This document shows positions 46,088 through 56,133 of a stretch of DNA of 64,000 bases, one piece after another (position 1 is the first letter of the stretch; every line of letters starts with the position of its first letter). The translations under genes were made by a program, and so were the position numbers. Below the pieces are notes generated by a model that worked only from the letters and a program-made list of their open reading frames with translations, made no database searches and was not told where the DNA came from. Where the stretch lies: positions 32,451 through 96,450 of the forward strand of contig NZ_FUXL01000018.1 in the NCBI RefSeq assembly GCF_900167365.1, given 5' to 3'. Source of the DNA: Consotaella salsifontis (GTDB taxonomy: Bacteria > Pseudomonadota > Alphaproteobacteria > Rhizobiales > Rhizobiaceae).

Positions 46088-47284
46088 TCAGGCCTTCAGA
46101 ACCTCGACGCCGGGAAGGGCCTTGCCTTCCATCCATTCGAGGAAGGCGCCGCCCGCCGTCGAGACATAGGTGAAGTCGCCCGCAACTCCGGCCTGGTTCA
46201 GTGCCGACACCGTGTCGCCGCCGCCGGCGACCGTCACCAGGGCGCCTTCCTTGGTGCGCTCGGCGGCATGGCGCGCCGCAGACATCGTCGCCTTGTCGAA
46301 GGGCTGGATTTCAAAGGCGCCGAGCGGCCCGTTCCAGACCAGCGTCTTGGCCTTGTCGATCCACTCGTTGACCGCGGCGACCGTCTTCGGGCCGACGTCG
46401 AGGATCATCTTCTCGGAGGGGACGGCATCGACCGCCACGATGTCGCTGTCGGCCCCGGCCTTGAACTCGGCCGCCACCACGGCATCCAGCGGAAGGACGA
46501 TGGCGCAGCCTGCCTCTTCGGCGTTCTTCATGATCTGCCGGGCGGTGTCCGCGAGGTCGTGCTCGCAAAGCGACTTCCCGACATTGACGCCCTTGGCGGC
46601 GAGGAAGGTGTTGGCCATGCCGCCGCCAATGACGAGCGCGTCGACCTTCTTCACGAGGTTCGACAGAAGATCGATCTTGGTCGAGACCTTCGCGCCGCCG
46701 ACGACGGCGACCACCGGGCGCTCGGGCGAGCCAAGGCCCTTCTCCAGCGCCTCGAGCTCGGCCTGCATGGTGCGGCCAGCGTAGGAGGGCATGTGGTGAG
46801 CGAGGCCTTCAGTCGTCGCGTGGGCGCGGTGCGCGGCCGAGAAGGCATCGTTGACATAGACATCGCCGAGCGCGGCGAGCTTGGACACGAAGCCCGTCTC
46901 GTTCTTCTCCTCTTCCTTATGGAAGCGGGTGTTCTCGAGCAGCAGGATGTCGCCGTCCTTCATGTTCGCGACGATGCCATCGGCCACCGGGCCGACGCAG
47001 TCCTCGGCAAAGCCCACCGGGCGGCCGAGCTTTTCGGAAAGCGCGGGCACGATCGGCTTCAACGACATTTCGGGAACGGCCTGGCCCTTGGGTCGACCGA
47101 AGTGGGCGAGCAGGATGACGCGGCCGCCCTTGTCCGCGATCTCGCGGATCGTCGGCAGAACGCGCTCGATGCGGGTGGCGTCCGTGACTTTGCCATCCTT
47201 CATCGGCACGTTGAGATCGACGCGTACGAGCACGCGCTTGCCGGCCAGTTCCGCGTCATCGAGTGTCTTGAACTTGGTTGCCAT
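46088..47284 (-). CDS. pgk: Phosphoglycerate kinase
   Basis: A 398-residue glycolytic enzyme exchanging 1,3-bisphosphoglycerate and ADP with 3-phosphoglycerate and [36 protein letters not shown]-like [30 protein letters not shown] and GGGDTVSAL are all family motifs. Full length. It lies downstream of the antiporter, gap and tkt genes on the same strand, restoring the tkt-gap-pgk order of related genomes but with an antiporter inserted. Confidence 0.97.
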   Translation of the reverse strand: MATKFKTLDDAELAGKRVLVRVDLNVPMKDGKVTDATRIERVLPTIREIADKGGRVILLAHFGRPKGQAVPEMSLKPIVPALSEKLGRPVGFAEDCVGPVADGIVANMKDGDILLLENTRFHKEEEKNETGFVSKLAALGDVYVNDAFSAAHRAHATTEGLAHHMPSYAGRTMQAELEALEKGLGSPERPVVAVVGGAKVSTKIDLLSNLVKKVDALVIGGGMANTFLAAKGVNVGKSLCEHDLADTARQIMKNAEEAGCAIVLPLDAVVAAEFKAGADSDIVAVDAVPSEKMILDVGPKTVAAVNEWIDKAKTLVWNGPLGAFEIQPFDKATMSAARHAAERTKEGALVTVAGGGDTVSALNQAGVAGDFTYVSTAGGAFLEWMEGKALPGVEVLKA

Positions 47285-47387
47285 TCTTGTCCCTCAGGTT
47301 CCTTATCCTCAGTGGTGGCGCAGCATAGTCCGCGCGCGCGTCCGGGCAAGTGCGAGACCGCCAGAAGGCGTGGGGCGCGGCGTTGTG

Positions 47388-49280
47388 CTACATGGGCTTG
47401 CCATCGCCGTCACCATCGCGGTGGCTCTCTGCGACCGGTGGCGTGAGCAGAAGGCTCGGGGGCTCCTTCGCCTTCGACGCCTCTACCTTGCGGCGGCGCT
47501 TTGGCGTCTGGCGCAGGACGCTCACGATGTCGCGGAAATTGTGGAAGAGTGGCAAAGTCGGCTTCGTGTCGGGCGTCAGCGACAATCCAACCTCGGCAAT
47601 CTCTCCCGCGTCATCGGTGTCCCGAACGATGAGCTCGACCGAGCCGACGGCGACGCGGTCGCCATATTCGGCATGGCCGCCAAGACGCTCGACCATCAGC
47701 TCCGCCACCGTCGTCTCCGGCGTGACGTTTCCAAGATCGATGCCGTAGCTTTCCGCCAGAAGTCGAGCCGGGCGACCCGGCTCCACCGTGAACTCGCCGA
47801 AGAACTCGGCATCGTCGGGCTCGAAGGGCACCGGACTGGCGAACAGGCGGTCGAGCAGGCGCGGATAGCGCGAGGAGATGAAGAGGTAGACGTAGTCGTT
47901 CTCCTGGAGCCGCCCTGCATATTGAAGGCGCATCGACTTGCCGTCCCGCACCACCAGAGAAGGACGCGCCCAGCGCGGCAGCCGCTGGCCCCGCGCCACG
48001 GGACTTCCCGCGACAACGCGGTAGGACAGGAGTTCGTGATGAGCGGTGCCGGGCAGCTCGAGTTCGAGCTTCTCGACGGGGCCGATGCGCGGCGGCACGA
48101 TGAGCCCTAGTCGCCTCGCCATGAAGCCGATGGTCCAGCCCTGCATGAGCAGCGAGACGAGAACAATGATGAAGGCGGTGTTGAAGAAGACACGCTCGGA
48201 GTCGATGCCGCCGATGATGGGCAGGATCGCAAGCAGGATCGAGACGGCGCCGCGCAAACCGACCCACGATATGAACGCCGTCTCATTGCGGCTGAAGCGG
48301 AAGGGCAGCAGGCAGAACCAGATAGCCAGCGGGCGGGCGATGAAGATGAGGAAAAAGGCCAGGCCGACCGCTGGCAACGCGATCGCCGCGAACTGGGACG
48401 GTGTCGCCAAGAGGCCGAGCACGAGGAACATGACGATCTGCGCGAGCCAGCTCATGCCCTCCTGAAAGCGGCGGATGCTGGTGGCCGAGCGGATATGGCT
48501 GTTGCCGGTCAGGAGCCCGGCAACATAGACCGCCAGGAAACCGCTGCCGCCGAGAGCGCCCGTGACGGAGAAGACAAGCAGCGACAGCGCGATGGTGAAG
48601 ATCGGCGTGAGGCCGCGTTCCAGGCTTAGGCGATTCACCAGCTGCAGGATCATCCAGCCGCCGACAAGACCAAGAACGCCGCCGATGCCGAGCTGTTTCG
48701 CGAACTGGATGAGGAAGTTCCAATCCATCGCCTCGAAGCCGCTGCCCGACCGGAGCAGCTCGACCAGGGCGATGGCGAGGAAGATCGCCATGGGATCGTT
48801 GGAGCCGGATTCGATTTCCAGCGTCGCGCGTACCCGTTCGCGGATGTTGATGCCGCCGATGCGCAGGAGGAAGAACACCGCCGCCGCGTCTGTCGAGCCG
48901 ACAATCGAGCCGAGAAGGGCGCCCTGGAGCCAGGAAAGGTCTAGCAGAAGCACAGCCGCTGCGGCAAAGAGCGCCGTCGTTAGGAGCACGCCGACGGTTG
49001 CCAGCGTCAGAGCTGGTGCCGCGGCATGCCGGAACGACTGAAGGGAGGTGCCGAATCCTGAATCGAAGAGGATGATGGCGAGAGCCAGCGAGCCGATGAA
49101 ATAGGCCAGCGGCGGATTGTCGAAGTCGAGACCGAACCCGTCCACTCCGGCCACGAGACCGATCGAAAGAAAGACGAGAAGGATGGGAGCGCCGAACCGG
49201 AAGGCGAGGAGGCTGGAGAAGGCCGCCAGAAGGATCAGGCCGGTGCCGATCAGGATCACGACATAGAGAGTATCCAGCAT
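47388..49280 (-). CDS. Potassium/proton (cation/proton) antiporter, CvrA/NhaP2 type
   Basis: A 630-residue CPA1-family antiporter. The N-terminal part has about twelve helices with ILFDSGFGTSLQSFRHAAAP and GSTDAAAVFFLL, the segment with the ion-coupling Asp. After about residue 400 it carries soluble regulatory domains, a TrkA-C-like segment (SYRVVAGSPVARGQRLPRWA) and a CorC/HlyC-like C-terminal domain, as in E. coli CvrA/YcgO. It would extrude potassium or sodium in exchange for protons during osmotic or pH stress. It is set between gap and pgk, with more than 100 bp on both sides, so it may have its own promoter. Confidence 0.92.
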   Translation of the reverse strand: MLDTLYVVILIGTGLILLAAFSSLLAFRFGAPILLVFLSIGLVAGVDGFGLDFDNPPLAYFIGSLALAIILFDSGFGTSLQSFRHAAAPALTLATVGVLLTTALFAAAAVLLLDLSWLQGALLGSIVGSTDAAAVFFLLRIGGINIRERVRATLEIESGSNDPMAIFLAIALVELLRSGSGFEAMDWNFLIQFAKQLGIGGVLGLVGGWMILQLVNRLSLERGLTPIFTIALSLLVFSVTGALGGSGFLAVYVAGLLTGNSHIRSATSIRRFQEGMSWLAQIVMFLVLGLLATPSQFAAIALPAVGLAFFLIFIARPLAIWFCLLPFRFSRNETAFISWVGLRGAVSILLAILPIIGGIDSERVFFNTAFIIVLVSLLMQGWTIGFMARRLGLIVPPRIGPVEKLELELPGTAHHELLSYRVVAGSPVARGQRLPRWARPSLVVRDGKSMRLQYAGRLQENDYVYLFISSRYPRLLDRLFASPVPFEPDDAEFFGEFTVEPGRPARLLAESYGIDLGNVTPETTVAELMVERLGGHAEYGDRVAVGSVELIVRDTDDAGEIAEVGLSLTPDTKPTLPLFHNFRDIVSVLRQTPKRRRKVEASKAKEPPSLLLTPPVAESHRDGDGDGKPM

Positions 49281-49396
49281 TCACCGCTTCGCATTTCGGG
49301 AGGAGCGCGGGGCCTCATCGGCACATGATCGGAACTTAGGCGAATAAGGCACGACATCCAACCTGCCGTGCGGAATGCGAGCGATGCATCACGCGA

Positions 49397-49421
49397 AACG
49401 GGCCGCGCGAGGCGGCCCGTT
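49397..49421 (-). terminator. Hairpin after gap
   Basis: AACGGGCCGC (49397-49406) and GCGGCCCGTT (49412-49421) are exact complements around 5 bases, 25 bases after the gap stop on the minus strand. No U-tract follows. Confidence 0.65.
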
Positions 49422-49446
49422 CCATGTCTCGAAAGAAGCAAACAGC

Positions 49447-50463
49447 TTACTTGGCGTTCGCCAGCGCGATCGCGGTATCGGACATACGGTTGGAGAAGCC
49501 CCACTCGTTGTCGTACCAGGACATGATGCGCACGAGCGTGCCGTCGATGACCTTCGTGCCGTCCATGTGGAAGATGGACGAATGGGGATCGTGGTTGAAG
49601 TCCGACGAGACGTTCTTATCGGTGGTGTAGCCGAGGATGCCCTTCAGCGGGCCATCGGCGGCCGCCTTGATCGCGTTCTGGATTTCCTCGACGCTGGTGG
49701 CGCGCTTGGCGACGAACTTGAGGTCGACGACCGAAACGTTCGGAGTGGGAACGCGGATCGAGACGCCGTCAAGCTTGCCCTTGAGCTCGGGCAGCACGAG
49801 GCCGACGGCCTTGGCTGCGCCTGTGGTGGTCGGGATCATCGACTGCGCCGCAGCGCGGGCACGATAGAGATCCTTGTGCATGGTGTCCAGCGTCGGCTGG
49901 TCGCCCGTGTACGAGTGGATGGTCGTCATGAAGCCCTTCTCGATGCCGATGACATCGTTCAGGACCTTGGCGACGGGCGCCAGACAGTTGGTCGTGCAGG
50001 ACGCGTTGGAGATGATCTTGTCGTTGGCGGTAAGCGTGCCGTGGTTGACACCGAAGACGATGGTCTTCTCGCCGCCTTCAGCCTTCGACAGCGGGCCGGA
50101 GATCAGAACCTTCTTCGCGCCGGCTTCGAGGTGGGCCGAGGCCTTCGCCGGATCGGTGAAGATGCCCGTGCACTCGAGCGCGACATCGACGCCGAGTTCC
50201 TTCCAGGGGAGCTCCTTCGGGTCGCGGATAGCCGTGACCTTCATCGGGCCCTGGCCGACGTCGATGGTGTCGCCGTCAACCTTTACCTCGAAGGGGAAAC
50301 GGCCATGGACCGAGTCGTAACGGATGAGGTGCGCGTTGGTCTCGACCGGACCAAGGTCGTTGATGCCGACGACCTGAATGTCCTTGCGACCAGACTCCAT
50401 GATGGCACGCAGGGTAAGGCGGCCGATACGGCCGAAGCCATTGATTGCGACACGAACTGTCAT
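49447..50463 (-). CDS. gap: Type I glyceraldehyde-3-phosphate dehydrogenase
   Basis: A 338-residue NAD-dependent glycolytic enzyme. [18 protein letters not shown] is the NAD-binding strand, [11 protein letters not shown] has the catalytic Cys, and [20 protein letters not shown], then [13 protein letters not shown] close the fold. The start at 50463 removes a 22-residue extension and follows AAGGAGAAAC. It is flanked by tkt upstream and the antiporter downstream. One gap copy is visible, so it probably serves both glycolysis and gluconeogenesis. Confidence 0.97.
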   Translation of the reverse strand: MTVRVAINGFGRIGRLTLRAIMESGRKDIQVVGINDLGPVETNAHLIRYDSVHGRFPFEVKVDGDTIDVGQGPMKVTAIRDPKELPWKELGVDVALECTGIFTDPAKASAHLEAGAKKVLISGPLSKAEGGEKTIVFGVNHGTLTANDKIISNASCTTNCLAPVAKVLNDVIGIEKGFMTTIHSYTGDQPTLDTMHKDLYRARAAAQSMIPTTTGAAKAVGLVLPELKGKLDGVSIRVPTPNVSVVDLKFVAKRATSVEEIQNAIKAAADGPLKGILGYTTDKNVSSDFNHDPHSSIFHMDGTKVIDGTLVRIMSWYDNEWGFSNRMSDTAIALANAK

Positions 50464-50624
50464 TTGTTTCTCCTTCGAAGGGACTCGGTTCGCCCGTGAC
50501 GCGCCAGTCTTCCGGCCTGGGCGGACCATTCGAAACTTCCAACACGACGCGACCGGACCAACTGCATCGTCGCCGCCGTCTTATCTGATTTGCGCAGCGT
50601 GTAAAGCGCCCATATCGACGCGGT

Positions 50625-52619
50625 TTAATCGTTTGTATTGACCATCTGCCGGACGGCAGAAACCACTGATTCGGCGGTGATGCCGAAGTGCCGATAAAGG
50701 TCCTCGATCTTGCCGCTGGCGCCGAAGCCAGTCATGCCGACAAAGGCACCCTCACAGCCGATAAACCTTTCCCATCCTTGCTTGATTCCGGCTTCCACCG
50801 CCACCTTGACCGTGCCCTCACCGAGGATCGAACGCCGGTACTCGGGACTCTGCAGCTCGAACAACTCGAACGAGGGAACCGACACGACGCGGGTTGGAAC
50901 GCCTTCAGACTCGAGCTGCCGGCGAGCCTCGACCGCGATCCCGATTTCCGACCCGGTGGCGAAAATGCTCGCCACGGCTTCGTCTGAAGCCGCCATCAAT
51001 TCGTATGCGCCACGGGCGCACAGGTTGCCGTCGACCGGCTCTGTGCGCACGGTTGCGAGGTTCTGACGGCTCAAGGCGAGCACCGAAGGACCCTCCTTGT
51101 TCTCCAGGGCGATCTGCCAGCACTCCGCGGTTTCGACGGCGTCGGCCGGGCGGAACACCCTCAACTTAGGAATGGCGCGCAGTGCCGCAAGGTGCTCCAC
51201 CGGCTGATGGGTCGGACCGTCCTCTCCAAGGCCGATGGAATCGTGGGTGAGGACATAGACCACCCGCACACCCATAAGCGCCGATAGGCGGATGGCGCCG
51301 CGGGCATAGTCGGAGAAGGTCAGGAAGGTTCCGCCGTAGGGAATCAGGCCACCGTGGAGGGCGAGGCCGTTCATGGCGGCGGCCATTCCGTGCTCGCGTA
51401 TGCCATAATGGATGTATCGCCCATCATAGCGGCCGGGCGCGATCTCATGGAGGGTCTTGGTCAGCGTGTTGTTGGAGGGCGTCAGGTCCGCCGAACCGCC
51501 GACCGTCTCAGGCAGAATATCGTTGATGACCTCCAGCGCCATTTCTGACGCCTTGCGCGTCGCGACCTCGGGCTTCTTCTCGATGATCTGGGCTTTCAGG
51601 CTCTCGATGGCGCGCGACAAGCCGCTGGGCAGGTCTCGCCGGCTGCGCCGCTCGAAATCTCCTCGCGTTTCCGGATCGAGCGCGGCCAGACGTTTTTCCC
51701 ATTCCTTGCGCTTGGTTGCAGAGCGAAGACCGGCCAGCCGCCAGGCATCCAGAACGTCGGACGGCACCTCGAAGGGGCCAGCCTCCCAGCCCAGCGCCTC
51801 CCGCGCCCCCGCAATCTCCTCCGCACCCAGCGGAGAACCATGCGCCTTCGAGGTTCCGGCCTTCGTTGGCGCGCCGAAGCCGATGGTCGTCCGGCACGCG
51901 ATCAGGGTGGGGCGATCGCTCTCGCGAGCCGCGTCGATAGCGCGGGCGATATCCTCCGCGTCCTGACCGTCGCAACTCGACGTGTTCCAGCCGGAGGCGG
52001 CGAAGCGCTCCAGCTGATCGGTCGAATCGGAAAGCTCGAGCTTGCCGTCGATAGAAATGCCGTTGTGGTCCCATAGAACCACGAGACGATTGAGCTGGAG
52101 GTGGCCGGCAAGCGTGATCGCTTCCTGGCTGATGCCTTCCATGAGATCGCCGTCGCCGGCGATGACGTAGGTGAAATGATCGACGATGTCGTTGCCGAAA
52201 CGCGCGTTGAGAATCCGCTCCGCAATGGCCATTCCAACGGCGTTGCCGAGGCCTTGACCCAACGGCCCGGTGGTGGTCTCGATCCCCGCCGCGTCGCCAT
52301 ATTCGGGATGGCCCGGCGTTCGCGAGCCCAGCTGGCGGAACGCCTTGATGTCGTCGATGCCGATGTCCTCGTATCCCGTGAGATAGAGAAGGCTGTAGAG
52401 CAGCATCGAGCCATGACCCGCCGACAACACGAAGCGGTCGCGGTCGGGCCAGCCGGGCGTCTTCGGGTCGAAGGTCAGATAGCGCGAGAACAGCACCGTG
52501 GCGACATCGGCCATGCCCATAGGCAGACCGGGATGGCCCGACTGGGCCGCCTCGACGGCATCCGCAGCGAGGAAGCGGATGGCGTGCGCCATGCGCCGGA
52601 GCTTTTCGGGAGAGTTCAT
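50625..52619 (-). CDS. tkt: Transketolase
   Basis: A 664-residue thiamine diphosphate enzyme of the pentose phosphate pathway moving two-carbon units between sugar phosphates. [46 protein letters not shown] (ThDP/Mg site) and [19 protein letters not shown] are complete. The product of the AraABD route, xylulose-5-phosphate, is one of its substrates. It is the first gene of the minus-strand sugar-phosphate block tkt-gap-antiporter-pgk. Confidence 0.97.
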   Translation of the reverse strand: MNSPEKLRRMAHAIRFLAADAVEAAQSGHPGLPMGMADVATVLFSRYLTFDPKTPGWPDRDRFVLSAGHGSMLLYSLLYLTGYEDIGIDDIKAFRQLGSRTPGHPEYGDAAGIETTTGPLGQGLGNAVGMAIAERILNARFGNDIVDHFTYVIAGDGDLMEGISQEAITLAGHLQLNRLVVLWDHNGISIDGKLELSDSTDQLERFAASGWNTSSCDGQDAEDIARAIDAARESDRPTLIACRTTIGFGAPTKAGTSKAHGSPLGAEEIAGAREALGWEAGPFEVPSDVLDAWRLAGLRSATKRKEWEKRLAALDPETRGDFERRSRRDLPSGLSRAIESLKAQIIEKKPEVATRKASEMALEVINDILPETVGGSADLTPSNNTLTKTLHEIAPGRYDGRYIHYGIREHGMAAAMNGLALHGGLIPYGGTFLTFSDYARGAIRLSALMGVRVVYVLTHDSIGLGEDGPTHQPVEHLAALRAIPKLRVFRPADAVETAECWQIALENKEGPSVLALSRQNLATVRTEPVDGNLCARGAYELMAASDEAVASIFATGSEIGIAVEARRQLESEGVPTRVVSVPSFELFELQSPEYRRSILGEGTVKVAVEAGIKQGWERFIGCEGAFVGMTGFGASGKIEDLYRHFGITAESVVSAVRQMVNTND

Positions 52620-52894
52620 GCTCTGCTCGTTCAGCCTTGTGGTTATCCGTTCTCGCGATCTGATAATCAGCGCAAAACGGCCGTGCTCATCATAGTGCCG
52701 GTGCGCCGGAAGCGAAAGCGACGCCGGCCAGCGTCGGTTTGGCAGGTCAATTCCACAGATTTCTTAATGGCTTGTCGCCGTGTCCGAAATTGATGGTTGC
52801 ATGCGCACAGCGAATAGCGCAGGGATTCCAGTCAGTCGGATAGACCGACGAGCATATTCCGGCGCTTATTCGTTCGACGGGATTTTGAAGGTTC

Positions 52895-53185
52895 ATGGCT
52901 GATTCGGCGCAAAATAGTCTGGAAGACGCGGACCGGCGCTTGAGGCTGGCGCTGGAGCGGCTGGAAAGCGCCGTGGAGCGTCGCGCGGAACGCGACGCGG
53001 TTCTGATGAACTCCGATGCGGAATTGCAGCGCATGGCTGCGGACCGCGCCAAGCTCGCCGGCCAACTCGACAACGCGCTCGCCCGCGCCGAGAGGCTGGA
53101 GCAGGCCAATCGCGAGGTCTCGAAGCGTCTGGTTTCGGTGATGGAGATGATCCGGGCCGTTCTTGGCGGGCGCAAGACGGGTTAA
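52895..53185 (+). CDS. DUF4164 coiled-coil protein
   Basis: A 96-residue, almost wholly helical protein (EDADRRLRLALERLESAVER, then KLAGQLDNALARAERLEQAN). It matches DUF4164, found directly before zapA in many Hyphomicrobiales, here with an 18-bp gap. Heptad-like spacing suggests a coiled coil. A role with ZapA in cell division is inferred only from position. Confidence 0.85.
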   Translation: MADSAQNSLEDADRRLRLALERLESAVERRAERDAVLMNSDAELQRMAADRAKLAGQLDNALARAERLEQANREVSKRLVSVMEMIRAVLGGRKTG

Positions 53186-53203
53186 GGTGGACGGGAGAGC
53201 CAA

Positions 53204-53578
53204 GTGCCTCAAGTTGTCGTGACCATCGACGGCAAGACTTATCGGATGGCCTGCGCCGAGGGGGAGGAGCAGCATCTGGAGGATCTGGCAAGCGATGTCG
53301 ATCGCCGGATCAATGAACTCAGGGCAAGCTTCGGGGAAATCGGTGATCAACGCCTCACGGTCATGACCGCGATGACGGTGCTCGACGAGCTTCAGGAGAG
53401 CCGCCGCCGCATGGCGAGCCTGGAGCGGGAGCTTTCGGAGGTTCGCCAGACGCGGGATGCGGCGCGCGCGCGGCTCGCCGACGCGGATGGACATTCCGCC
53501 TCGCAGATCGAAGCCGTGGCTATCGCCGTGGAGCGCATCGCAGAGAAGATCGAAGCGCTTGGTTCGGCTCGGGGCTGA
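53204..53578 (+). CDS. zapA: Cell division protein ZapA
   Basis: A 124-residue FtsZ-ring-associated protein that crosslinks FtsZ filaments. VVVTIDGKTYRMACAEGEEQ at the N-terminus is the ZapA beta-hairpin, and the rest is a long coiled coil (ELQESRRRMASLERELSEVR). The start is a GTG at 53204 with GGGAGAG upstream. The following gene order, 6S RNA then 5-formyltetrahydrofolate cyclo-ligase, is the conserved zapA-ssrS-ygfA arrangement of proteobacteria. Confidence 0.93.
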   Translation: MPQVVVTIDGKTYRMACAEGEEQHLEDLASDVDRRINELRASFGEIGDQRLTVMTAMTVLDELQESRRRMASLERELSEVRQTRDAARARLADADGHSASQIEAVAIAVERIAEKIEALGSARG

Positions 53579-53669
53579 ACTAAATTTTGCGCGCTCTCCA
53601 TCGACCCCCTGGCGCGACCGCCATTGGCGGCCTATCTTCATCGACGGCGGGCTGCGCGGTTCGGCAGGC

Positions 53670-53828
53670 GTAACTTTTCCTCGGGGCCTTAGTCATTCCG
53701 AAGGGAGCTGTCCCTGACTTGGCCCGTGGGCCAGGATATACGGCGCCCACCTACATCGTAGGTTCCCGGGATCGACTTCGTCACCGGCCGATGTGGCTCG
53801 CCAATTCATTCCCTCAGGTCTTTTCAAC
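53670..53828 (+). ncRNA. ssrS: 6S RNA
   Basis: The 326-bp gap between zapA and the 5-FTHF cyclo-ligase gene is where 6S RNA lies in most proteobacteria. The sequence shows features I recognise from alphaproteobacterial 6S: GGGAGCTGTCCCTGACTTGG, GGCGCCCACCTAC, CGTAGGTTCCCGGGATCG and a 3' GGCCGATGTGGCTCGCC. Internal pairing CCTAC/GTAGG and GGGCCAGG-type stems fit an open-promoter-like hairpin. 6S RNA binds the housekeeping RNA polymerase in stationary phase. The ends are estimates; the exact boundaries need a covariance model. Confidence 0.78.
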
Positions 53829-53904
53829 TCGTTCTTCGTGATAATGTAGTCCTGCTCTCGTTGGCGGTTGACGCATTTCGCGGAGCCTGCGACGACCTTC
53901 TTTC

Positions 53905-54486
53905 ATGGAAGATCGAAATCCTCTTTTGCAAAAGGCGGTGTTGCGCGGCCTTACGCTGAAGCGGCGGGATGCTCTCAGCCTGGATGAACGGGCGGAAGCC
54001 TCCGAGCGTATCGCGGAGCGCTGCGAGACCTTGACCTTTGGCGGGCGGCCTGAGGCCATCGCCGGCTATCTTCCCATCCATTCCGAAGTCGATCCGCGAC
54101 CTGCCATGGCGCGCCTGGCGGCGCGGGGCGTGCGTATTGCCGTTCCCGCGATCGAGGGCGAAGAGTTGGAGTTTCGCGAATTCTCAGCCACGGCGGCCCT
54201 CGTTGGTCAGCGGTTTGGCACGCTCGCGCCGGGGCCGGAGGCGCCGGTGGTCACGCCACAAGTGCTTTTGATGCCGCTTGCCGCTTTCGATCGCCGGGGC
54301 GGGCGAATCGGCTACGGCAGGGCGTTCTATGACAGAGCGGTCGCGGCGTTGCGCACCGCTGGGCACGACCCGCTTCTGATCGGGCTTGCCTTTGCCGTTC
54401 AGGAGGTGGAGGCCGTGCCGATGGAGCCGCATGACGTGCGGCTTCATCTCATCATCACGGAATGCGAAGTGATCCGCCCAGAATGA
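53905..54486 (+). CDS. 5-formyltetrahydrofolate cyclo-ligase
   Basis: A 193-residue enzyme that uses ATP to turn 5-formyl-THF into 5,10-methenyl-THF. IAGYLPIHSEVDPRPAMARL and the ATP-binding DRRGGRIGYGRAFYDRAVA are the family motifs, and GLAFAVQEVEAVPMEPHDV the folate segment. It sits downstream of 6S RNA, as in many proteobacteria, and may be cotranscribed with it. Its 3' end overlaps the convergent CAP-domain gene by 32 bases. Confidence 0.94.
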   Translation: MEDRNPLLQKAVLRGLTLKRRDALSLDERAEASERIAERCETLTFGGRPEAIAGYLPIHSEVDPRPAMARLAARGVRIAVPAIEGEELEFREFSATAALVGQRFGTLAPGPEAPVVTPQVLLMPLAAFDRRGGRIGYGRAFYDRAVAALRTAGHDPLLIGLAFAVQEVEAVPMEPHDVRLHLIITECEVIRPE

Positions 54487-55048
54487 CGCCGCCGACGCGG
54501 ATTTCCGGCCCGGCCGGTTGCACAGTCGGGCGCACATGCGGCGCGGCGACGATCATCGCCCAATAGATCGTGCTCCCGGTCGCCTGCCGAGCGGCGGCGA
54601 TGCCGATGTCGCGCGCCGGCTTGTTCAGAAGGTTGTCGCGGTGGTGCGGAGAGTTCTTCCAGCCTTCCAGGGCGGCGTCGAAGCTCTGGTAGCCGCGTCC
54701 GATGTTCTCGGCCGTGGCGCTCCACTGGTAGCCGAAGGACTCGATGCGACCGGGCAGTTTCCCAGCGACGTTGTGGTCCATCTTGTCGGCGGACGCCATC
54801 ATGGCCGCCTGGCGTTCGGCCGCCGCCTGAAGACGCTTATCGTAGGACACGGCTCCAAGGCCGTTCTGCCGGCGGAAATCGTTGACCTTGGCGAGGGCGG
54901 CCTGTCGATCAAAAGCGACCTCGGAGGTTGGCTTTTGATCCGTGACGCCGAGGCATCCGCTGAGAAGCGCGGCCGACGCGAGCGCCAGGAGGGTTCTGGC
55001 GCGTCGGCGATAGTTGGGCCATACGGGAAGACTGCGATGCATGCTCAT
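54455..55048 (-). CDS. CAP-domain (SCP-like) lipoprotein
   Basis: A 197-residue exported protein with a lipoprotein signal (LLALASAALLSGC, lipobox LSGC with Cys at about residue 28). The mature CAP domain contains AALAKVNDFRRQNGLGAVSY, DHNVAGKLPGRIESFGYQW and GWKNSPHHRDNLLNKPARDI, with the conserved histidines and glutamate. Bacterial CAP proteins are secreted with mostly unknown roles. The start is uncertain: an ATG at 55048 is preferred because the signal peptide is then of normal length; an ATG at 55084 is also open. Tail overlap with the cyclo-ligase gene means their mRNAs are antisense. Confidence 0.87.
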   Translation of the reverse strand: MSMHRSLPVWPNYRRRARTLLALASAALLSGCLGVTDQKPTSEVAFDRQAALAKVNDFRRQNGLGAVSYDKRLQAAAERQAAMMASADKMDHNVAGKLPGRIESFGYQWSATAENIGRGYQSFDAALEGWKNSPHHRDNLLNKPARDIGIAAARQATGSTIYWAMIVAAPHVRPTVQPAGPEIRVGGVILGGSLRIP

Positions 55049-55237
55049 GATCGGACCGCTGAAGCTGGGTCGGAGGATGGGCATCGCTGGACAAGGGATG
55101 CGGCAAGATCAAGGCGTCGGGGTTCGCCGGGCGAAAAGCCGCGGAATGCCGGAAGGTGAAGCGATGAAGACAGCAGCGGCAATCGGCATGGTCGTCGGCC
55201 GGCGATGGGCGGCGGCGTGCGAAAGGCGGACGCACTG

Positions 55238-56059
55238 ATGCGCTTTCTGTTTTTGGGTGACATGGTGGGTCGCACCGGACGCAACGCGGTGTTTCAGCGT
55301 TTGCCGGGCCTCATCTCCGACTATCGGCTGGATTTCGTGGTGGTCAATGGAGAGAACGCCGCCGGCGGCTTCGGCATCACGGAAGAGATTTTCGACAAGA
55401 CGCTCGAAGCTGGCGCCGACGTGGTGACGACCGGAAACCATGTATGGGATCAGAAGGAAGCGCTCTCCTTCGCCGAGCGCGCCGACCGCTTCCTCAGGCC
55501 GCTCAATTTCCCGACGGGCACACCGGGGCGCGGCTCGGGGCTCTTCGAGGCTCGGAACGGCGCCCGTGTGCTCGTCGCGAACATCATGGGCCAGGCCTTC
55601 ATGGCGCCCAGCCTCGACGATCCTTTCCGTGCCGCGGCCGATCTTGTCGGCGCTTGCCCGTTGGGCGAGCAGGCCGACGCAATCGTGGTGGACTTTCATG
55701 GCGAGGCGACGGCCGAGAAGCTGTGCATGGGACACTTCCTCGACGGCCGGGCGAGTGTCGTCGTCGGCACGCATACCCATGTGCCGACCGCAGACCATCA
55801 GATTCTCGCCCAGGGCACGGCCTACCAGTCGGACGCCGGCATGTGCGGCGACTACGACTCGTCCCTCGGCATGGACAAGGAGGAGCCGCTCAATCGGTTC
55901 GTCACGAAGATCGCGCGCGGGCGGATGGAGCCGGCGCAAGGTCCGGCGACGCTGTGTGGCCTCGCTGTCGAGATCAGTGATCGCAGCGGCCTCGCCGAGA
56001 AGGTGGCGCCCGTGCGGATTGGGCCACACCTTCAGGAGACTCTGCCAGACTTCTGGTAG
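55238..56059 (+). CDS. YmdB-like metallophosphoesterase (TIGR00282 family)
   Basis: A 273-residue calcineurin-like phosphoesterase. [44 protein letters not shown] and [16 protein letters not shown] are the metal-binding blocks of the TIGR00282/YmdB family, whose members hydrolyse 2',3'-cyclic nucleotides or 3',5'-cAMP. The start at 55238 follows a GGCGGA upstream and begins at the first strand. It lies between a lipoprotein gene and a TerC gene, and in related genomes is close to the yebC-ruvCAB region, as here. Confidence 0.92.
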   Translation: MRFLFLGDMVGRTGRNAVFQRLPGLISDYRLDFVVVNGENAAGGFGITEEIFDKTLEAGADVVTTGNHVWDQKEALSFAERADRFLRPLNFPTGTPGRGSGLFEARNGARVLVANIMGQAFMAPSLDDPFRAAADLVGACPLGEQADAIVVDFHGEATAEKLCMGHFLDGRASVVVGTHTHVPTADHQILAQGTAYQSDAGMCGDYDSSLGMDKEEPLNRFVTKIARGRMEPAQGPATLCGLAVEISDRSGLAEKVAPVRIGPHLQETLPDFW

Positions 56060-56133
56060 GTCTCCCTTGCCGTGGGCGAAGCGCCAGCCCATCTCCTCGG
56101 CGTCTGTCGGCCCAGGCCACATGGGGACCTGCC

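Noticed and set aside
44580..46136. Open frame of 518 codons on the minus strand opposite the Dcu carrier
   Set aside because: Arg/Asp/Glu-rich low complexity, and it would cross the bidirectional terminator at 46033-46062.
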